Source: Clostridiaceae bacterium Marseille-Q4149 (GTDB taxonomy: Bacteria; Bacillota; Clostridia; Oscillospirales; Oscillospiraceae). From it: DNA of 64,000 nt. The notes beneath the pieces were generated by a model. That model saw only the letters and a list, made by a program, of their open reading frames with translations, had not been told where the DNA came from and did not search any database. The stretch covers positions 1,674,001 through 1,738,000 of the forward strand of contig CP073691.1 in the NCBI GenBank assembly GCA_018228685.1. Direction: 5' to 3'. How positions within the stretch are numbered: position 1 is the stretch's first letter; every line of letters begins with the position of its first letter. Shown piece after piece: positions 1 to 8,256 of this stretch. A program made the position numbers and the translations under genes.

Positions 1-1442
1 TGCCGTCTCCCTACGGCATCGGGACTCTGGGCAAGGCCGCCTATGACTTTGCCGATTTTCTCCACGCCGCCGGGCAGCGCTGCTGGCAGATGCTGCCCCT
101 GGGCCCCACCAGCTATGGCGACTCCCCCTATCAGAGCTTTTCCACCTACGCTGGGAATCCCTATTTCATCGACCTGGATATGCTGATAGAGGACGGGCTG
201 CTGACCCGGGATGAGGTGGAGAGCCAGAACTGGGGCACCGAACCCCGGTACGTGGACTACGGAAAGATCTACGAAAGCCGCTTCGCCGTGCTGCAGAAGG
301 CCAAGGACCGGGGCTGGGTCCGGGACCAGGCAGAGGTGGCCGCCTTTCAGGCGGAGAACAGCCGCTGGCTGCCGGACTACGCCCTGTACATGGCCTGCAA
401 GCGCCATTTTGGCATGCGCTCCTGGACGGAGTGGGAGGACGCGGACATCCGCCTGCGGAAATCCCCGGAGGTGCTGGAGCGGTACCGCACCCTGCTGCGG
501 GAGGACGTGGAGCTGTTTACCTATCTGCAGTTCCTGTTCTTCCGGCAGTGGAACAAGCTGCGGGACTATCTCCACGGCCTGGACATCCAGGTCATTGGCG
601 ACCTGCCCATTTATGTGGCCATGGACTCCGCCGACGTGTGGGCGGAGCCGGAGAGCTTCCAGCTGGACGACCAGTGCGTTCCCACGGAGGTATCCGGCGT
701 GCCGCCGGACTACTTCAGCGCCGACGGTCAGCTCTGGGGCAACCCCCTGTACGCCTGGGACCGGATGCAGGCCGACGGCTTCGGCTGGTGGATCCGCCGG
801 GTAGACGGTGCCTCCAAGCTGTATGACGTGATCCGCATCGACCATTTCCGGGGCTTCGAGGCCTATTGGGCCGTGCCCTACGGCGAGACCACCGCCAAAA
901 ACGGCCATTGGGTCAAGGGCCCGGGCATGAGCCTGGTGGGGGTGCTCACCGGCTGGTTCCCCCAGCTGCGGTTCATCGCCGAGGACCTGGGCTATCCCAC
1001 CCCAGGCGTCCAGCAGCTTTTGCAGGATTCCGGCCTGCCGGGCATGAAGGTGCTGGAATTTGCCTTCGACTCCCGGGATACCAGCAGCTATCTGCCCCAC
1101 TCCTACGGGGAGAACTGCGTGTGCTACACCGGCACCCACGACAACAGCCCCCTGGCCCTGTGGAAGGACGAGGCCGCGCCGGAGGACATCGCCTATGCCC
1201 GGGAGTACCTGGGGCTTAACGATGGGGAGGGCTTCAACTGGGGCCTCATCCGGGGCGGCATGAGCTCCGTGGCCCGGCTGTTTGTGGCCCAGATGCAGGA
1301 CTATCTGGAGCTGGGTCTGCACCACCGCACCAACGTCCCCGGCACCCAGAGCGGCAACTGGCAGTGGCGTCTGCTGCCCGGCGAGGCCACCCCGGCCCTG
1401 GCCCGGCGCATCCGCCATATGACGGAAATGTACGGCCGCTGA
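1..1442 (+). CDS. malQ: 4-alpha-glucanotransferase (amylomaltase), start outside window
   Basis: The frame is already open at base 3 and ends at TGA 1440-1442, so about 479 residues are visible and only a short N-terminal piece is missing. The first visible residues contain SPYGIGTLG and MLPLGPTSYGDSPYQS, the N-terminal signature of glycoside hydrolase family 77. Further on come IRIDHFRGFE (nucleophile Asp region), FIAEDLGY (acid/base Glu) and TGTHDN (third carboxylate). The family transfers alpha-1,4-glucan chains between maltodextrins in the cytoplasm. Length and all catalytic blocks look intact. The gene ends 39 bases before a strong hairpin and is convergent with the sigma gene that follows. 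Confidence 0.95.
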   Translation, partial: PSPYGIGTLGKAAYDFADFLHAAGQRCWQMLPLGPTSYGDSPYQSFSTYAGNPYFIDLDMLIEDGLLTRDEVESQNWGTEPRYVDYGKIYESRFAVLQKAKDRGWVRDQAEVAAFQAENSRWLPDYALYMACKRHFGMRSWTEWEDADIRLRKSPEVLERYRTLLREDVELFTYLQFLFFRQWNKLRDYLHGLDIQVIGDLPIYVAMDSADVWAEPESFQLDDQCVPTEVSGVPPDYFSADGQLWGNPLYAWDRMQADGFGWWIRRVDGASKLYDVIRIDHFRGFEAYWAVPYGETTAKNGHWVKGPGMSLVGVLTGWFPQLRFIAEDLGYPTPGVQQLLQDSGLPGMKVLEFAFDSRDTSSYLPHSYGENCVCYTGTHDNSPLALWKDEAAPEDIAYAREYLGLNDGEGFNWGLIRGGMSSVARLFVAQMQDYLELGLHHRTNVPGTQSGNWQWRLLPGEATPALARRIRHMTEMYGR

Positions 1443-1480
1443 ACCCAACCGATCCCGTTTCATTGCGAACTTCTCTTAAA

Positions 1481-1519
1481 ACGTATGAACCCCGGCGCGG
1501 TGCGCCGGGGTTCATACGT
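1481..1519. terminator. bidirectional terminator hairpin
   Basis: A perfect inverted repeat with arms of 18 bp (acgtatgaaccccggcgc and its complement) surrounds a 3-base loop. It sits between the end of malQ and the end of the convergent sigma gene, and overlaps the last codons of the latter. No long T-run follows, so termination is inferred from stem strength and position. Confidence 0.7.
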
Positions 1520-2070
1520 TCTGTTCGTTGTGTTGGCTCTCCATCAGGCGGCGGGCCTTTCTCCTGGCCCGGGTCAGGGCCATGCGGACGCTGTCGGGCT
1601 TCACGCCCAGCTCCCGGGCCAGCTCCCCGTCCGAATAGTCCAGGATATACCGGGCCTCCAGCAGCCAGCGGGTGTTCTCGTCCAGCCGGGGCCACACCTG
1701 GGCCAGGGCGTCCAGCTCCAGGCGGCGCAGCACCCGGTCCTCCACCTCCTGCCGCTCATCCGGGACCTCCGGTCCGCCGTCCAGCGGCAGCCAGGGATGG
1801 CGGCCGCTGTCCCGGACGGCGTTATAGGCCGTGTGGCGGCAGGCGGCGGCAATATACCCCGCCAGCCCCTCCGGCTCCAGCCGGCGCAGGGTGTCCAGAT
1901 GGTCGATGAGCCCGCAGCAGGGTGGTTTGCAGCACGTCCTCCGTGGCCCACTTGTCGCCCAGGATATCATAGATGGTGCGATACATCAGCCGCTGATACT
2001 TCACAAACAGGCGGGTCATATAGGCCCGGTCGTCATCGTCCCGGATCGCAAGGATGCAGATCGGCAGCAT
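1512..2070 (-). pseudogene. ECF-type sigma-70 factor, broken by a frameshift
   Basis: Two overlapping minus-strand frames together make one sigma-70-like protein. The upstream part (from ATG at 2070) reads MLPICILAIRDDDDRAYMTR and continues with region 2 sequence ending in ATEDVLQTTLL. The downstream part resumes with LIDHLDTL and contains the region 4 helix-turn-helix (DYSDGELARELGVKPDSVRM). The frame changes at about 1910-1916 within a GC-rich stretch, consistent with a single-base indel. The product would resemble ECF sigma factors of about 180 residues. The DUF4367 gene is divergent and may encode its regulatory partner. A sequencing error cannot be excluded; if so, the gene is intact. 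Confidence 0.75.
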
Positions 2071-2124
2071 ATGGACCCTCCTCTCCCCGGCGGCAGCCGC
2101 CGGACCAAAAAATCGACATTTTAT

Positions 2125-2152
2125 ATTATAGAGGCCGTTCCCGGAAAAGCAA
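2125..2152 (-). promoter_or_regulatory. sigma-A type promoter for the sigma-factor gene
   Basis: On the minus strand TTGCTT (2147-2152) and TATAAT (2125-2130) are 16 bp apart, upstream of the ATG at 2070. The same intergenic region serves the divergent DUF4367 gene. Confidence 0.5.
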
Positions 2153-2253
2153 GAAATTTTTTCAAAAACCCGGTTGCAAATTCCCGGAACCGGTGTTACT
2201 TATATAGAGGGGTTACCAGGAAAGCGAAATCTGCGAAAGGAAGTGGATGCAAT

Positions 2254-2982
2254 ATGAACAACCGTCAACAGGCCCGGGAGGAGGCCCTGTTTGTTCTGCT
2301 GATGGAACAGGTGGCCCGGCAGCAGGACCGGCAGGCCCGGCAGCTGGGCCGGGCGCTGGAGGAGGACCCGGAGGCGGCCCTGTCCCCTGCCCTGCAGCAG
2401 CGCTGCATGCAGACCCTTCGCCGGGGCTTCCGCCGCCGGGACCGGCAGGCGGCAGGCCGGACCACCCGCCGCGTCATAAGCCGGGTGGCCGTGGCGGTGC
2501 TGGCGGCGGTGCTGTGTCTCACAGCGGCCTTCGCCGTGTCCCCTACCCTGCGCAGCAAGGCCCTGCACTGGGCGGCAAAGGTGTTCCCCACCCACACGGA
2601 GCTGCGGCTGAACCCTGACGCCGCCCCCGCCAACGGCCAGACCTATGAGCCGGTGGTGAACTGGCTGCCTGTGGGGCTGACCCTGGAGGAGCAGCGGTCC
2701 GACTGCGGATTTTCCAATTATCATTACACCGACTCCGACGGCTGCTGGCTGGACGTGGAGCTGCTGCTTTTCAGCAGCGGCGGCGTCATGAGCCTGGACA
2801 CGGAAAATGCCGACGTCCGGGAGACGGTCATCAGCGGCTATCCGGCCATCACCATCCACAAGGAGGGCGTGTCCGTGGCCGCCTGCACCCTGGAGGACCT
2901 GAACGCCATCCTGCTGGTCACCGGCCAGGGCTTCTCCGTGGACGACGTGGTCCGGGTGGCGGAAAGCGTCCGCCTGCAATAG
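2254..2982 (+). CDS. DUF4367-like membrane-anchored protein, possible anti-sigma partner
   Basis: The ATG at 2254 is preceded by AAGGAAG. The 242-residue protein has a basic, Arg/Gln-rich cytoplasmic N-terminus of about 75 residues, one membrane segment (about residues 77-98, RVAVAVLAAVLCLTAAFAV) and an extracellular C-terminal domain. That domain resembles DUF4367 modules: a WLPVGLTLEE-like stretch, GYPAITIHKEG, then a final segment on detecting or handling a value. Proteins with this layout are often encoded beside ECF sigma factors and are thought to act as their regulators. Here the neighbour is a frameshifted sigma gene on the other strand, which supports that pairing. The family call is moderately sure; the regulatory role is inferred. 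Confidence 0.65.
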   Translation: MNNRQQAREEALFVLLMEQVARQQDRQARQLGRALEEDPEAALSPALQQRCMQTLRRGFRRRDRQAAGRTTRRVISRVAVAVLAAVLCLTAAFAVSPTLRSKALHWAAKVFPTHTELRLNPDAAPANGQTYEPVVNWLPVGLTLEEQRSDCGFSNYHYTDSDGCWLDVELLLFSSGGVMSLDTENADVRETVISGYPAITIHKEGVSVAACTLEDLNAILLVTGQGFSVDDVVRVAESVRLQ

Positions 2983-3001
2983 CGGGGCCGCCAGTCATTC
3001 C

Positions 3002-3070
3002 CATTCTTTCCCCGCCACCGAGGGCGCCAAGCACAAGGAGTGCACCGTGTGCCCGGAGGATAAGGAGTAG
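3002..3070 (+). pseudogene. 3' remnant of a repeat-type surface protein
   Basis: Twenty-two codons ending in TAG read HSFPATEGAKHKECTVC followed by PEDKE. This matches the Cys-pair repeat (ATEGAKHKECTVC) found in large secreted repeat proteins of gut Clostridia. There is no start codon or ribosome-binding site, and the sequence abuts the end of the DUF4367 gene, so it looks like a leftover tail. Confidence 0.35.
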
Positions 3071-3084
3071 CTTTCTATAAACAG

Positions 3085-3125
3085 TCAACCAGGGGCAGCC
3101 CCGCACGGGACCGCCCCTGGTTGAT
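3085..3125. terminator. terminator hairpin
   Basis: The arms caaccaggggc and gcccctggttg are complementary around a 16-base loop. They lie between the DUF4367 gene and the convergent lipoprotein gene and are followed by a T-rich stretch on the plus strand. Confidence 0.65.
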
Positions 3126-3154
3126 CGTTTTAGAGTTTTCAGCGATGCCGCAGC

Positions 3155-3658
3155 TTACAGGCTGTTCAGATAGTCCCGCACCTCCCGAACGCCGATGAAG
3201 GCGTGGGGGCCTGCCTCGTACCGGGGATCGGCGGAGGCCAGGCACACCAGCAGGTCATCGGGATAGTCCGAGATGAAGAAGTACACCGGGGCATAGGAAT
3301 CCGCCGGATATTCATAAATCAGGTACGTTCCCTCGTCCAGCTTCATATACAGCATGGTCTGGTCCAGCTTCCGGCCCAGGCCCTCTATCTGTTCGTTTTT
3401 GTCCAGCTGCGCTTCCATCAGCGACCGGATCATGCCGGTGATCTTCTGATAGCTGTCGCTGCCCTTTTCAAACACCGCCTTCTCCCGTCCGTTCTTGGAC
3501 AGGACGATCCGTTCCGGGTCCGCCACGGTGCCCAGGGCCACGTCCTGATACGGGTGGTCCCTGTAGTCCTCGGGATTGGCCCGCTCCACCTTTTTTCCGC
3601 ACCCGGCCAGCAGCAAGAAGCACAAGGCCAGAGGCAGGAGAATTTTCGCGATTTTCAT
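3155..3658 (-). CDS. small lipoprotein of unknown function
   Basis: The chosen ATG at 3658 gives MKIAKILLPLALCFLLLAGC, a lipoprotein signal peptide whose lipobox is LAGC, so the mature 150-odd-residue protein should be anchored at the outer face of the membrane. An upstream in-frame ATG at 3682 would spoil the signal peptide. I do not recognise the mature domain. It contains a conserved-looking YPADSYAPVYFFISDYPDD stretch and ends with VREVRDYLNSL. It lies 40 bases downstream of the secreted caspase-like protein on the same strand and may be co-transcribed with it. Confidence 0.7.
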   Translation of the reverse strand: MKIAKILLPLALCFLLLAGCGKKVERANPEDYRDHPYQDVALGTVADPERIVLSKNGREKAVFEKGSDSYQKITGMIRSLMEAQLDKNEQIEGLGRKLDQTMLYMKLDEGTYLIYEYPADSYAPVYFFISDYPDDLLVCLASADPRYEAGPHAFIGVREVRDYLNSL

Positions 3659-3697
3659 ACGACACGTCCTTTCTGCGTCCACAAAGTCTAAATCCGT

Positions 3698-5203
3698 TCA
3701 CGCTGCGTATCCGTCGAAACCAACGTCACCTCGGAACCCGGGGTTGCAATCACTATAAATTCGAAGTGCGCTTGACCGGGCCTGCAAGACGGCATCTAAT
3801 ACAGTTGGTGTGTTAGATGCCATAAGGTTCCAAAAAATGAAGTCAAAGTACCTTGATGCTCCTGTTGTAATAGCTTCGTTCCATCCAACAAAGCATTTGT
3901 CATCCTTCTTTTCTCCAAGGAATGCATCTGAAAAATATGCCTTTTTGGCAGAATAGCATGCATCCAAAAGGACGAATCTAAAACCGCCGTTTATATCTTT
4001 ATAACTCAAATTCCATCTTTCATACCTTGAATCATCAAAATCCATGATCCGCTTGCTATGACTATCTCCATGGCACCTCAGATACAAAGCCTTTAAATTA
4101 GACTTATTCAGAATATAATCTATATCCGCTTCCTCAATGAAGTAACATACATCGTTCAAATGCTTAGTATATCCTAAAGCAGCCAAACCCTTGGATGCAT
4201 AGTTAACGCAATCCTGCCCCCCGGCCACATTGGGTATAGCACACACAGCACGCGAACGCATGGATAACGTCTGATCTCCCCCCAAAGTCTCGCCGGTCCG
4301 AGCATCAATGTAAATGGCAGAGCCGTCCTCCAAGGTCACGCGCCATGCCAAACGAATAAAATCCGCCTCTTGATAAGCAACTTCCGTGGATTCCCAATAG
4401 AAATTAGGCCGGAATACCGTCAACTCCGTGGAGGAAACCGCCAGTCCACCCAACTCCTGCCGCAGCGGCTGTGACCGGCGAATAGCACCGGTTTCCGTAA
4501 CGACAACATCCGCTTCATCCAGTGTTTCCTTATTGCGGTCCATCAGCATGACAGACCCGTCCCGGGCGTCCACTGTGACAGTCACCATATCATAGGGGTT
4601 CAATACGCCGTTATCCAGCTGCTTGTGCCAAAGCAGCAGCCAAGTGGCCGGAATATCGTTGGAGCATTCCACCAACTGGTAGCCATCCAATTGATAATCC
4701 TTAGCAATTTGGTCAGCCAAGGCCAGCGCTTCCCCCTTAGTCACAGGATATGCGCTGGGGTCGGTATTCTCTCCATCCAAAATGGTGTCATCATTATCAT
4801 GCATGTCAGCATAATTGGTCATGGATACGACTTGACCCGTTTGATCAATATCTGCTTCATAGGTATCAAAGGTCAGGCGAGTAACTTCTCGATTAAGAAA
4901 ATTATCCCGGATAAGTTGCGCTTGCTGTGGAATTTCATTACTCAATTGAAGGGTCGAAAGCTGTTCTTTCACATCTGAGGTTAAAAATCGAGTGGGTTCT
5001 CTCGAGAACGTCCGAAGCAAAGTTTCCGGCTCTGCTAGGTTGTCCTTCTCAATTCTTTCCACATCTTGCAGGATAGGGGCAGCAAATGTTGCTCCGTCAA
5101 AGCCTGCGGCTGATGCCGGAACTAAGACCAGACTCATCATGAATGCAAGGGACAAGAGCCAGGTAATCAGGCATTTTCCTCTTATGCGAGGTCTGTCATG
5201 CAT
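3698..5203 (-). CDS. secreted protein with PepSY-like region and caspase-like C-terminal domain
   Basis: The 501-residue product starts with a signal peptide (positive MHDRPRIRGK, then a hydrophobic core ending VPASA). Residues about 60-300 look like PepSY/YpeB-type modules, with repeated patterns such as VTVDARDGSVMLMDR and IYIDARTGETLGG. The last 170 residues contain LYLRCHGDSHS followed some 50 residues later by FVLLDACYSAKK and then CFVGWNEAI. A His-Gly after one strand and a Cys in LLDACYS after the next is the catalytic arrangement of clan CD (caspase/gingipain-like) peptidases. Base composition is more AT-rich than its neighbours. Proteolytic activity is inferred from these motifs only. 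Confidence 0.65.
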   Translation of the reverse strand: MHDRPRIRGKCLITWLLSLAFMMSLVLVPASAAGFDGATFAAPILQDVERIEKDNLAEPETLLRTFSREPTRFLTSDVKEQLSTLQLSNEIPQQAQLIRDNFLNREVTRLTFDTYEADIDQTGQVVSMTNYADMHDNDDTILDGENTDPSAYPVTKGEALALADQIAKDYQLDGYQLVECSNDIPATWLLLWHKQLDNGVLNPYDMVTVTVDARDGSVMLMDRNKETLDEADVVVTETGAIRRSQPLRQELGGLAVSSTELTVFRPNFYWESTEVAYQEADFIRLAWRVTLEDGSAIYIDARTGETLGGDQTLSMRSRAVCAIPNVAGGQDCVNYASKGLAALGYTKHLNDVCYFIEEADIDYILNKSNLKALYLRCHGDSHSKRIMDFDDSRYERWNLSYKDINGGFRFVLLDACYSAKKAYFSDAFLGEKKDDKCFVGWNEAITTGASRYFDFIFWNLMASNTPTVLDAVLQARSSALRIYSDCNPGFRGDVGFDGYAA

Positions 5204-5415
5204 AATAATCGCCCTTTCCAGTTAATTCCATTTTTGTGAAGTTTAACAGGCCCGTTTGTACCAATTATACCACAAAAAAACGAAAAGTAAAGCGAAAAAT
5301 GTAAAACAATTATTTATTAATGTAGGACTATTATTTATTAACGCATTGCATTATTTCAAATAGCAAAATCAGCATGGTGTCGAATAACGTCCTTTTGTTT
5401 TCTTCCATTTCCCGG
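5204..5415. other. AT-rich intergenic region
   Basis: This stretch between two divergent genes is far richer in A and T than the chromosome around it and holds no credible reading frame. It should contain the promoter of the secreted protein on the minus strand. It also holds two copies of the heptamer-like word TTATTTATTAA at about 5311 and 5331. Confidence 0.4.
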
Positions 5416-5465
5416 TTGCGCCCGGGCGGCGGAGGGTGTATAATACGAATCGTTCAAAATTGAAC
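5416..5465 (+). promoter_or_regulatory. promoter and probable MarR operator
   Basis: TTGCGC (5416-5421) and TATAAT (5439-5444) are separated by 17 bp. Just downstream GTTCAA-AA-TTGAAC (5452-5465) is a perfect inverted repeat, placed where a bound repressor would block transcription. The first gene of the operon encodes a MarR-type regulator, so autoregulation is likely. Confidence 0.65.
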
Positions 5466-5488
5466 CTTTCAAAATCGGAGGAATCGCC

Positions 5489-5932
5489 ATGACCAACGCC
5501 TATCAGGTATCCATTGCCGCCCGGCAGCTGCTGGAGGGCTACACCGCCGCCATGCAGCCCCTGTGCCGCCGGGAGGGTCTGGCCCCCAACGGGGTGGACA
5601 TTCTGCTGTTTCTGGCCAACAACCCGGGCCTGGACACCGCCCGGGACGTGTGCACCTATCGGGGGCTGAAGCCGGGCATCGTCTCCTTCCATGTGGAGAA
5701 GCTGGTGCAGGAGGGGTATCTGCTGCGGCAGCCCGCCCCCGGGGACCGGCGCAAGTGCCGCCTGGTGTGCACCGAGAAGGCCGGGCCTGTGGTGCAGCAG
5801 GGCCGTGAGCTGCAGGAGACGTTTTTCCGCCGCCTGGCCCGGGGCCTGGAGCCGGAGGACCTGGCGGCCTTCCGACGCTGCCTGGAGGGCTTCCGCCGGA
5901 ATCTATCCCAAATGACACAGGAGGACGCATAA
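5489..5932 (+). CDS. MarR-family transcriptional regulator
   Basis: The ATG follows CGGAGGAATCGCC, a good ribosome-binding site. The 147-residue length is typical. The winged-helix core runs from about residue 30 to 105, including LAPNGVDILLFLANNP, the recognition region RDVCTYRGLKPGIVSFHVEK and the wing APGDRRKCRLVCTEKA, whose DRR motif is characteristic of MarR proteins. Such dimers normally repress a neighbouring transporter until a ligand binds. The stop codon overlaps the start of the MATE gene, so the two are one operon, with a palindromic site beside the promoter. Confidence 0.9.
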   Translation: MTNAYQVSIAARQLLEGYTAAMQPLCRREGLAPNGVDILLFLANNPGLDTARDVCTYRGLKPGIVSFHVEKLVQEGYLLRQPAPGDRRKCRLVCTEKAGPVVQQGRELQETFFRRLARGLEPEDLAAFRRCLEGFRRNLSQMTQEDA

Positions 5933-7305
5933 TGACGCAGGACAAGGAATTTCTGGGCACGGAGCCGGTAGGACGGCTCCTGTGGAAGCTGGCGGTGCCC
6001 ACGGTGATCGCCCAGCTGGTGAATATGCTGTATAACATCGTGGACCGCATCTACATCGGCCATATCCCCGGTGACGGCAGCCTGGCCCTGACCGGCGTGG
6101 GGGTGTGCCTGCCCATCATCATGATCATCTCCGCCTTTGCGGCCTTTGTGTCCTCCGGCGGCGCGCCCCGGGCCTCCATCGCCATGGGCCGGGGGGACTA
6201 TGACCAGGCCCAGCGGATCCTGGGCGGGTGCTTCACTTTACAGGTGGGCATCTCCCTGGTGCTGACGGCAGTGCTGCTGATCTGGAACCGTCCTCTGCTG
6301 CTGGCCTTCGGCGCCAGCGGGAACACCATCGGGTATGCCGTCCAGTATATGCAGATTTATGCCCTGGGCACCCTGTTTGTGGAGCTGACCCTGGGCCTGA
6401 ACGCCTTCATCACCGCCCAGGGCTTCGCCCGGGTGGGCATGAAAACCGTCCTCATCGGCGCGGTGTGCAACATCCTGCTGGACCCCCTGTTCATCTTCGC
6501 CCTGGACATGGGCGTCCGGGGCGCGGCCCTGGCCACGGTGCTGTCCCAGGCGGTATCCTGCGTATGGGTGGTGACCTTCCTGCGGGGGAAGCAGACCCTG
6601 CTGCGGCTGGAAAAGGCGTCCCTGCCCATCCGGCCCCGGCTGATTCTGCCCTGCGTGGCCCTGGGTACCGCCACCTTCATCATGCAGGCCAGCGAAAGCG
6701 TCATCTCCGTGTGCTTCAACGCCTCCCTGCTGAAATACGGCGGCGACCTGGCCGTGGGGGCCATGACCATCCTCTCCAGCGTCATGCAGTTTGCCATGCT
6801 GCCCTTGCAGGGCATCGCCCAGGGGGCTCAGCCCATCTCCAGCTATAACTTCGGCGCCGGCAACGCCCGGCGGGTGCGCCAGACCTTCCGTCTGCTGCTG
6901 AAGGTCTGCCTGGGCTACGCCCTGGTGCTGTGGGCCTGCATCCAGCTGTTCCCCGGGGCCTTCGCCCGGATTTTCACGCCGGAGCCGGAGCTGGTGGCCT
7001 TCACCGCCGGGATGCTGCGGATCTACTGCGGGGCCCTGTTCCTGATGGGCATCCAGATCGCCTGCCAGATGACCTTCGTGTCCATCGGCAACGCCCCCTG
7101 CTCCATCATCGTGGCGGTGCTGCGGAAGTTCGTGCTGCTGCTGCCGCTGATCTATCTGCTGCCCCACCTGCTGGCGGACCAGACCCGGGCCGTGTTCCTG
7201 GCGGAGCCCGTGGCCGATACCATCGCCGTCACCGGCACGGTGCTCCTGTTCAGCTTCCAGTTCCGCAAGGCCCTGCGGAAGCTGGAAAGCGAAAACAAGA
7301 CGTAA
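5932..7305 (+). CDS. MATE-family multidrug efflux transporter
   Basis: The 457-residue integral membrane protein has about 12 hydrophobic helices arranged as two MATE halves. Recognisable blocks are LGTEPVGRLLWKLAVPTVI at the N-terminus, YNIVDRIYIGH, LTGVGVCLPI and, in the second half, GIAQGAQPISSYNFGAGN, which is the classic MATE loop. The family exports cationic drugs in exchange for Na+ or H+ across the cytoplasmic membrane. Its start shares one base with the stop of the marR-type gene, so its expression should follow that regulator. Substrate is not predictable from sequence. Confidence 0.9.
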   Translation: MTQDKEFLGTEPVGRLLWKLAVPTVIAQLVNMLYNIVDRIYIGHIPGDGSLALTGVGVCLPIIMIISAFAAFVSSGGAPRASIAMGRGDYDQAQRILGGCFTLQVGISLVLTAVLLIWNRPLLLAFGASGNTIGYAVQYMQIYALGTLFVELTLGLNAFITAQGFARVGMKTVLIGAVCNILLDPLFIFALDMGVRGAALATVLSQAVSCVWVVTFLRGKQTLLRLEKASLPIRPRLILPCVALGTATFIMQASESVISVCFNASLLKYGGDLAVGAMTILSSVMQFAMLPLQGIAQGAQPISSYNFGAGNARRVRQTFRLLLKVCLGYALVLWACIQLFPGAFARIFTPEPELVAFTAGMLRIYCGALFLMGIQIACQMTFVSIGNAPCSIIVAVLRKFVLLLPLIYLLPHLLADQTRAVFLAEPVADTIAVTGTVLLFSFQFRKALRKLESENKT

Positions 7306-7340
7306 TATCCGATAGGAATATTGCGACTTGTATACAAAAA

Positions 7341-7366
7341 GCATCCCCGGCAAAAGCCGGAGATGC
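7341..7366. terminator. terminator hairpin after the MATE gene
   Basis: The arms gcatccccggc and gccggagatgc (one mismatch) flank an AAAA loop. A T-rich stretch begins seven bases later on the plus strand. It also lies just beyond the stop of the small minus-strand membrane gene. Confidence 0.65.
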
Positions 7367-7369
7367 CCG

Positions 7370-7534
7370 CTACTTCTTCTTTTTTCCTCTCAGTTGGTAC
7401 ATGATAAACGCCCCCATGGTAATGACGGCAAAAGCAGCTCCTATGTCATATATACCATACGATATAATACTCACATATAACCCTGCAAAATAGGCGGCTA
7501 GGGAGCAAACCACACTGAGAATGACAACCCACAC
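7370..7534 (-). CDS. 54-residue small membrane protein
   Basis: A GTG at 7534, 8 bases after AGGTGG, opens 54 codons ending in TAG (7370-7372). The product is almost wholly hydrophobic with two predicted membrane helices (VVILSVVCSLAAYFAGLYV and a second around GAAFAVITMGAFIMY) and a basic tail RGKKKK. A near-consensus promoter lies upstream at 7580-7608, and a hairpin follows the stop codon, so it has all the parts of an independent gene. I recognise no family. Its position between the efflux operon and the macrodomain gene gives no clear functional hint. Confidence 0.65.
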   Translation of the reverse strand: MWVVILSVVCSLAAYFAGLYVSIISYGIYDIGAAFAVITMGAFIMYQLRGKKKK

Positions 7535-7579
7535 AAGAATTCACCACCTTTCCGTTCAAAATTTCTTCTTATATTGTTG

Positions 7580-7608
7580 ATTATAACATATAAGAAGCCA
7601 AAACGCAA
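7580..7608 (-). promoter_or_regulatory. sigma-A promoter of the small membrane gene
   Basis: Read on the minus strand, TTGCGT (7603-7608) and TATAAT (7580-7585) are exactly 17 bp apart. The start codon is about 45 bases downstream. Confidence 0.7.
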
Positions 7609-7676
7609 AGAGCTTTTTGACCTATTCAACATTTTTGCTGCCCGCAAAGCAGCAGCACATCGTACAGGAGGAACCC

Positions 7677-8207
7677 ATGGAAAACATCTCCATCATCCTG
7701 GGTGACATCACCCAATCCCGGGTGGACGCCATCGTCAACGCCGCCAACACCACCCTGCTGGGGGGCCTGGGGGTGGACGGGGCCATCCACCGGGCCGCCG
7801 GGCCCGGCCTGCTGGCCGAGTGCCGCACCCTGGGGGGCTGCGAAACCGGCCATGCCAAGCTCACCGGGGCCTATAACCTGCCCTGCCGCTATGTGATCCA
7901 CACCCCCGGCCCCATCTGGCAGGGCGGCGATCACGGGGAGGCGGCCCTGCTGCGCAGCTGCTATCTCAGCTGCCTGGAGCTGGCCCTGGCCCACGGCTGC
8001 CGCACGGTGGATTTCCCCTCCATCAGCACCGGGGTATACGGCTATCCCCTGCCCCAGGCGGCCCATGTGGCCCTGAAGGCCATGACGGACTTCCTCCGGG
8101 ACCACCCCGGCATGCACCTGCGGATGATCTGCCACAACCCCAACGCCCTCCGGGCCTATCAGGTGGATTGGAACATGTTCTATCAGGACGTAAAGCCCCA
8201 CGCATAA
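7677..8207 (+). CDS. macrodomain protein, O-acetyl-ADP-ribose deacetylase type
   Basis: The ATG at 7677 follows AGGAGGAACCC, so it is preferred to an in-frame ATG 60 bases upstream. The 176-residue protein consists of a single macrodomain. It shows [20 protein letters not shown], the loop [14 protein letters not shown] and the ribose-binding stretch [11 protein letters not shown], which are the conserved blocks of the MacroD/YmdB class. These enzymes bind ADP-ribose and can remove O-acetyl or ADP-ribosyl groups in the cytoplasm. It appears monocistronic and ends at a strong bidirectional terminator. Confidence 0.93.
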   Translation: MENISIILGDITQSRVDAIVNAANTTLLGGLGVDGAIHRAAGPGLLAECRTLGGCETGHAKLTGAYNLPCRYVIHTPGPIWQGGDHGEAALLRSCYLSCLELALAHGCRTVDFPSISTGVYGYPLPQAAHVALKAMTDFLRDHPGMHLRMICHNPNALRAYQVDWNMFYQDVKPHA

Positions 8208-8210
8208 AAA

Positions 8211-8245
8211 CCGGGCGTGCCGCGCAGGCGGCACGCCCGGTTTTT
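8211..8245. terminator. bidirectional terminator
   Basis: The arms ccgggcgtgccgc and gcggcacgcccgg are perfectly complementary around GCAG. Five A precede and five T follow, so it can stop transcription from both the macrodomain gene and the convergent DUF362 gene. Confidence 0.9.
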
Positions 8246-8256
8246 GCAGATTCCGG

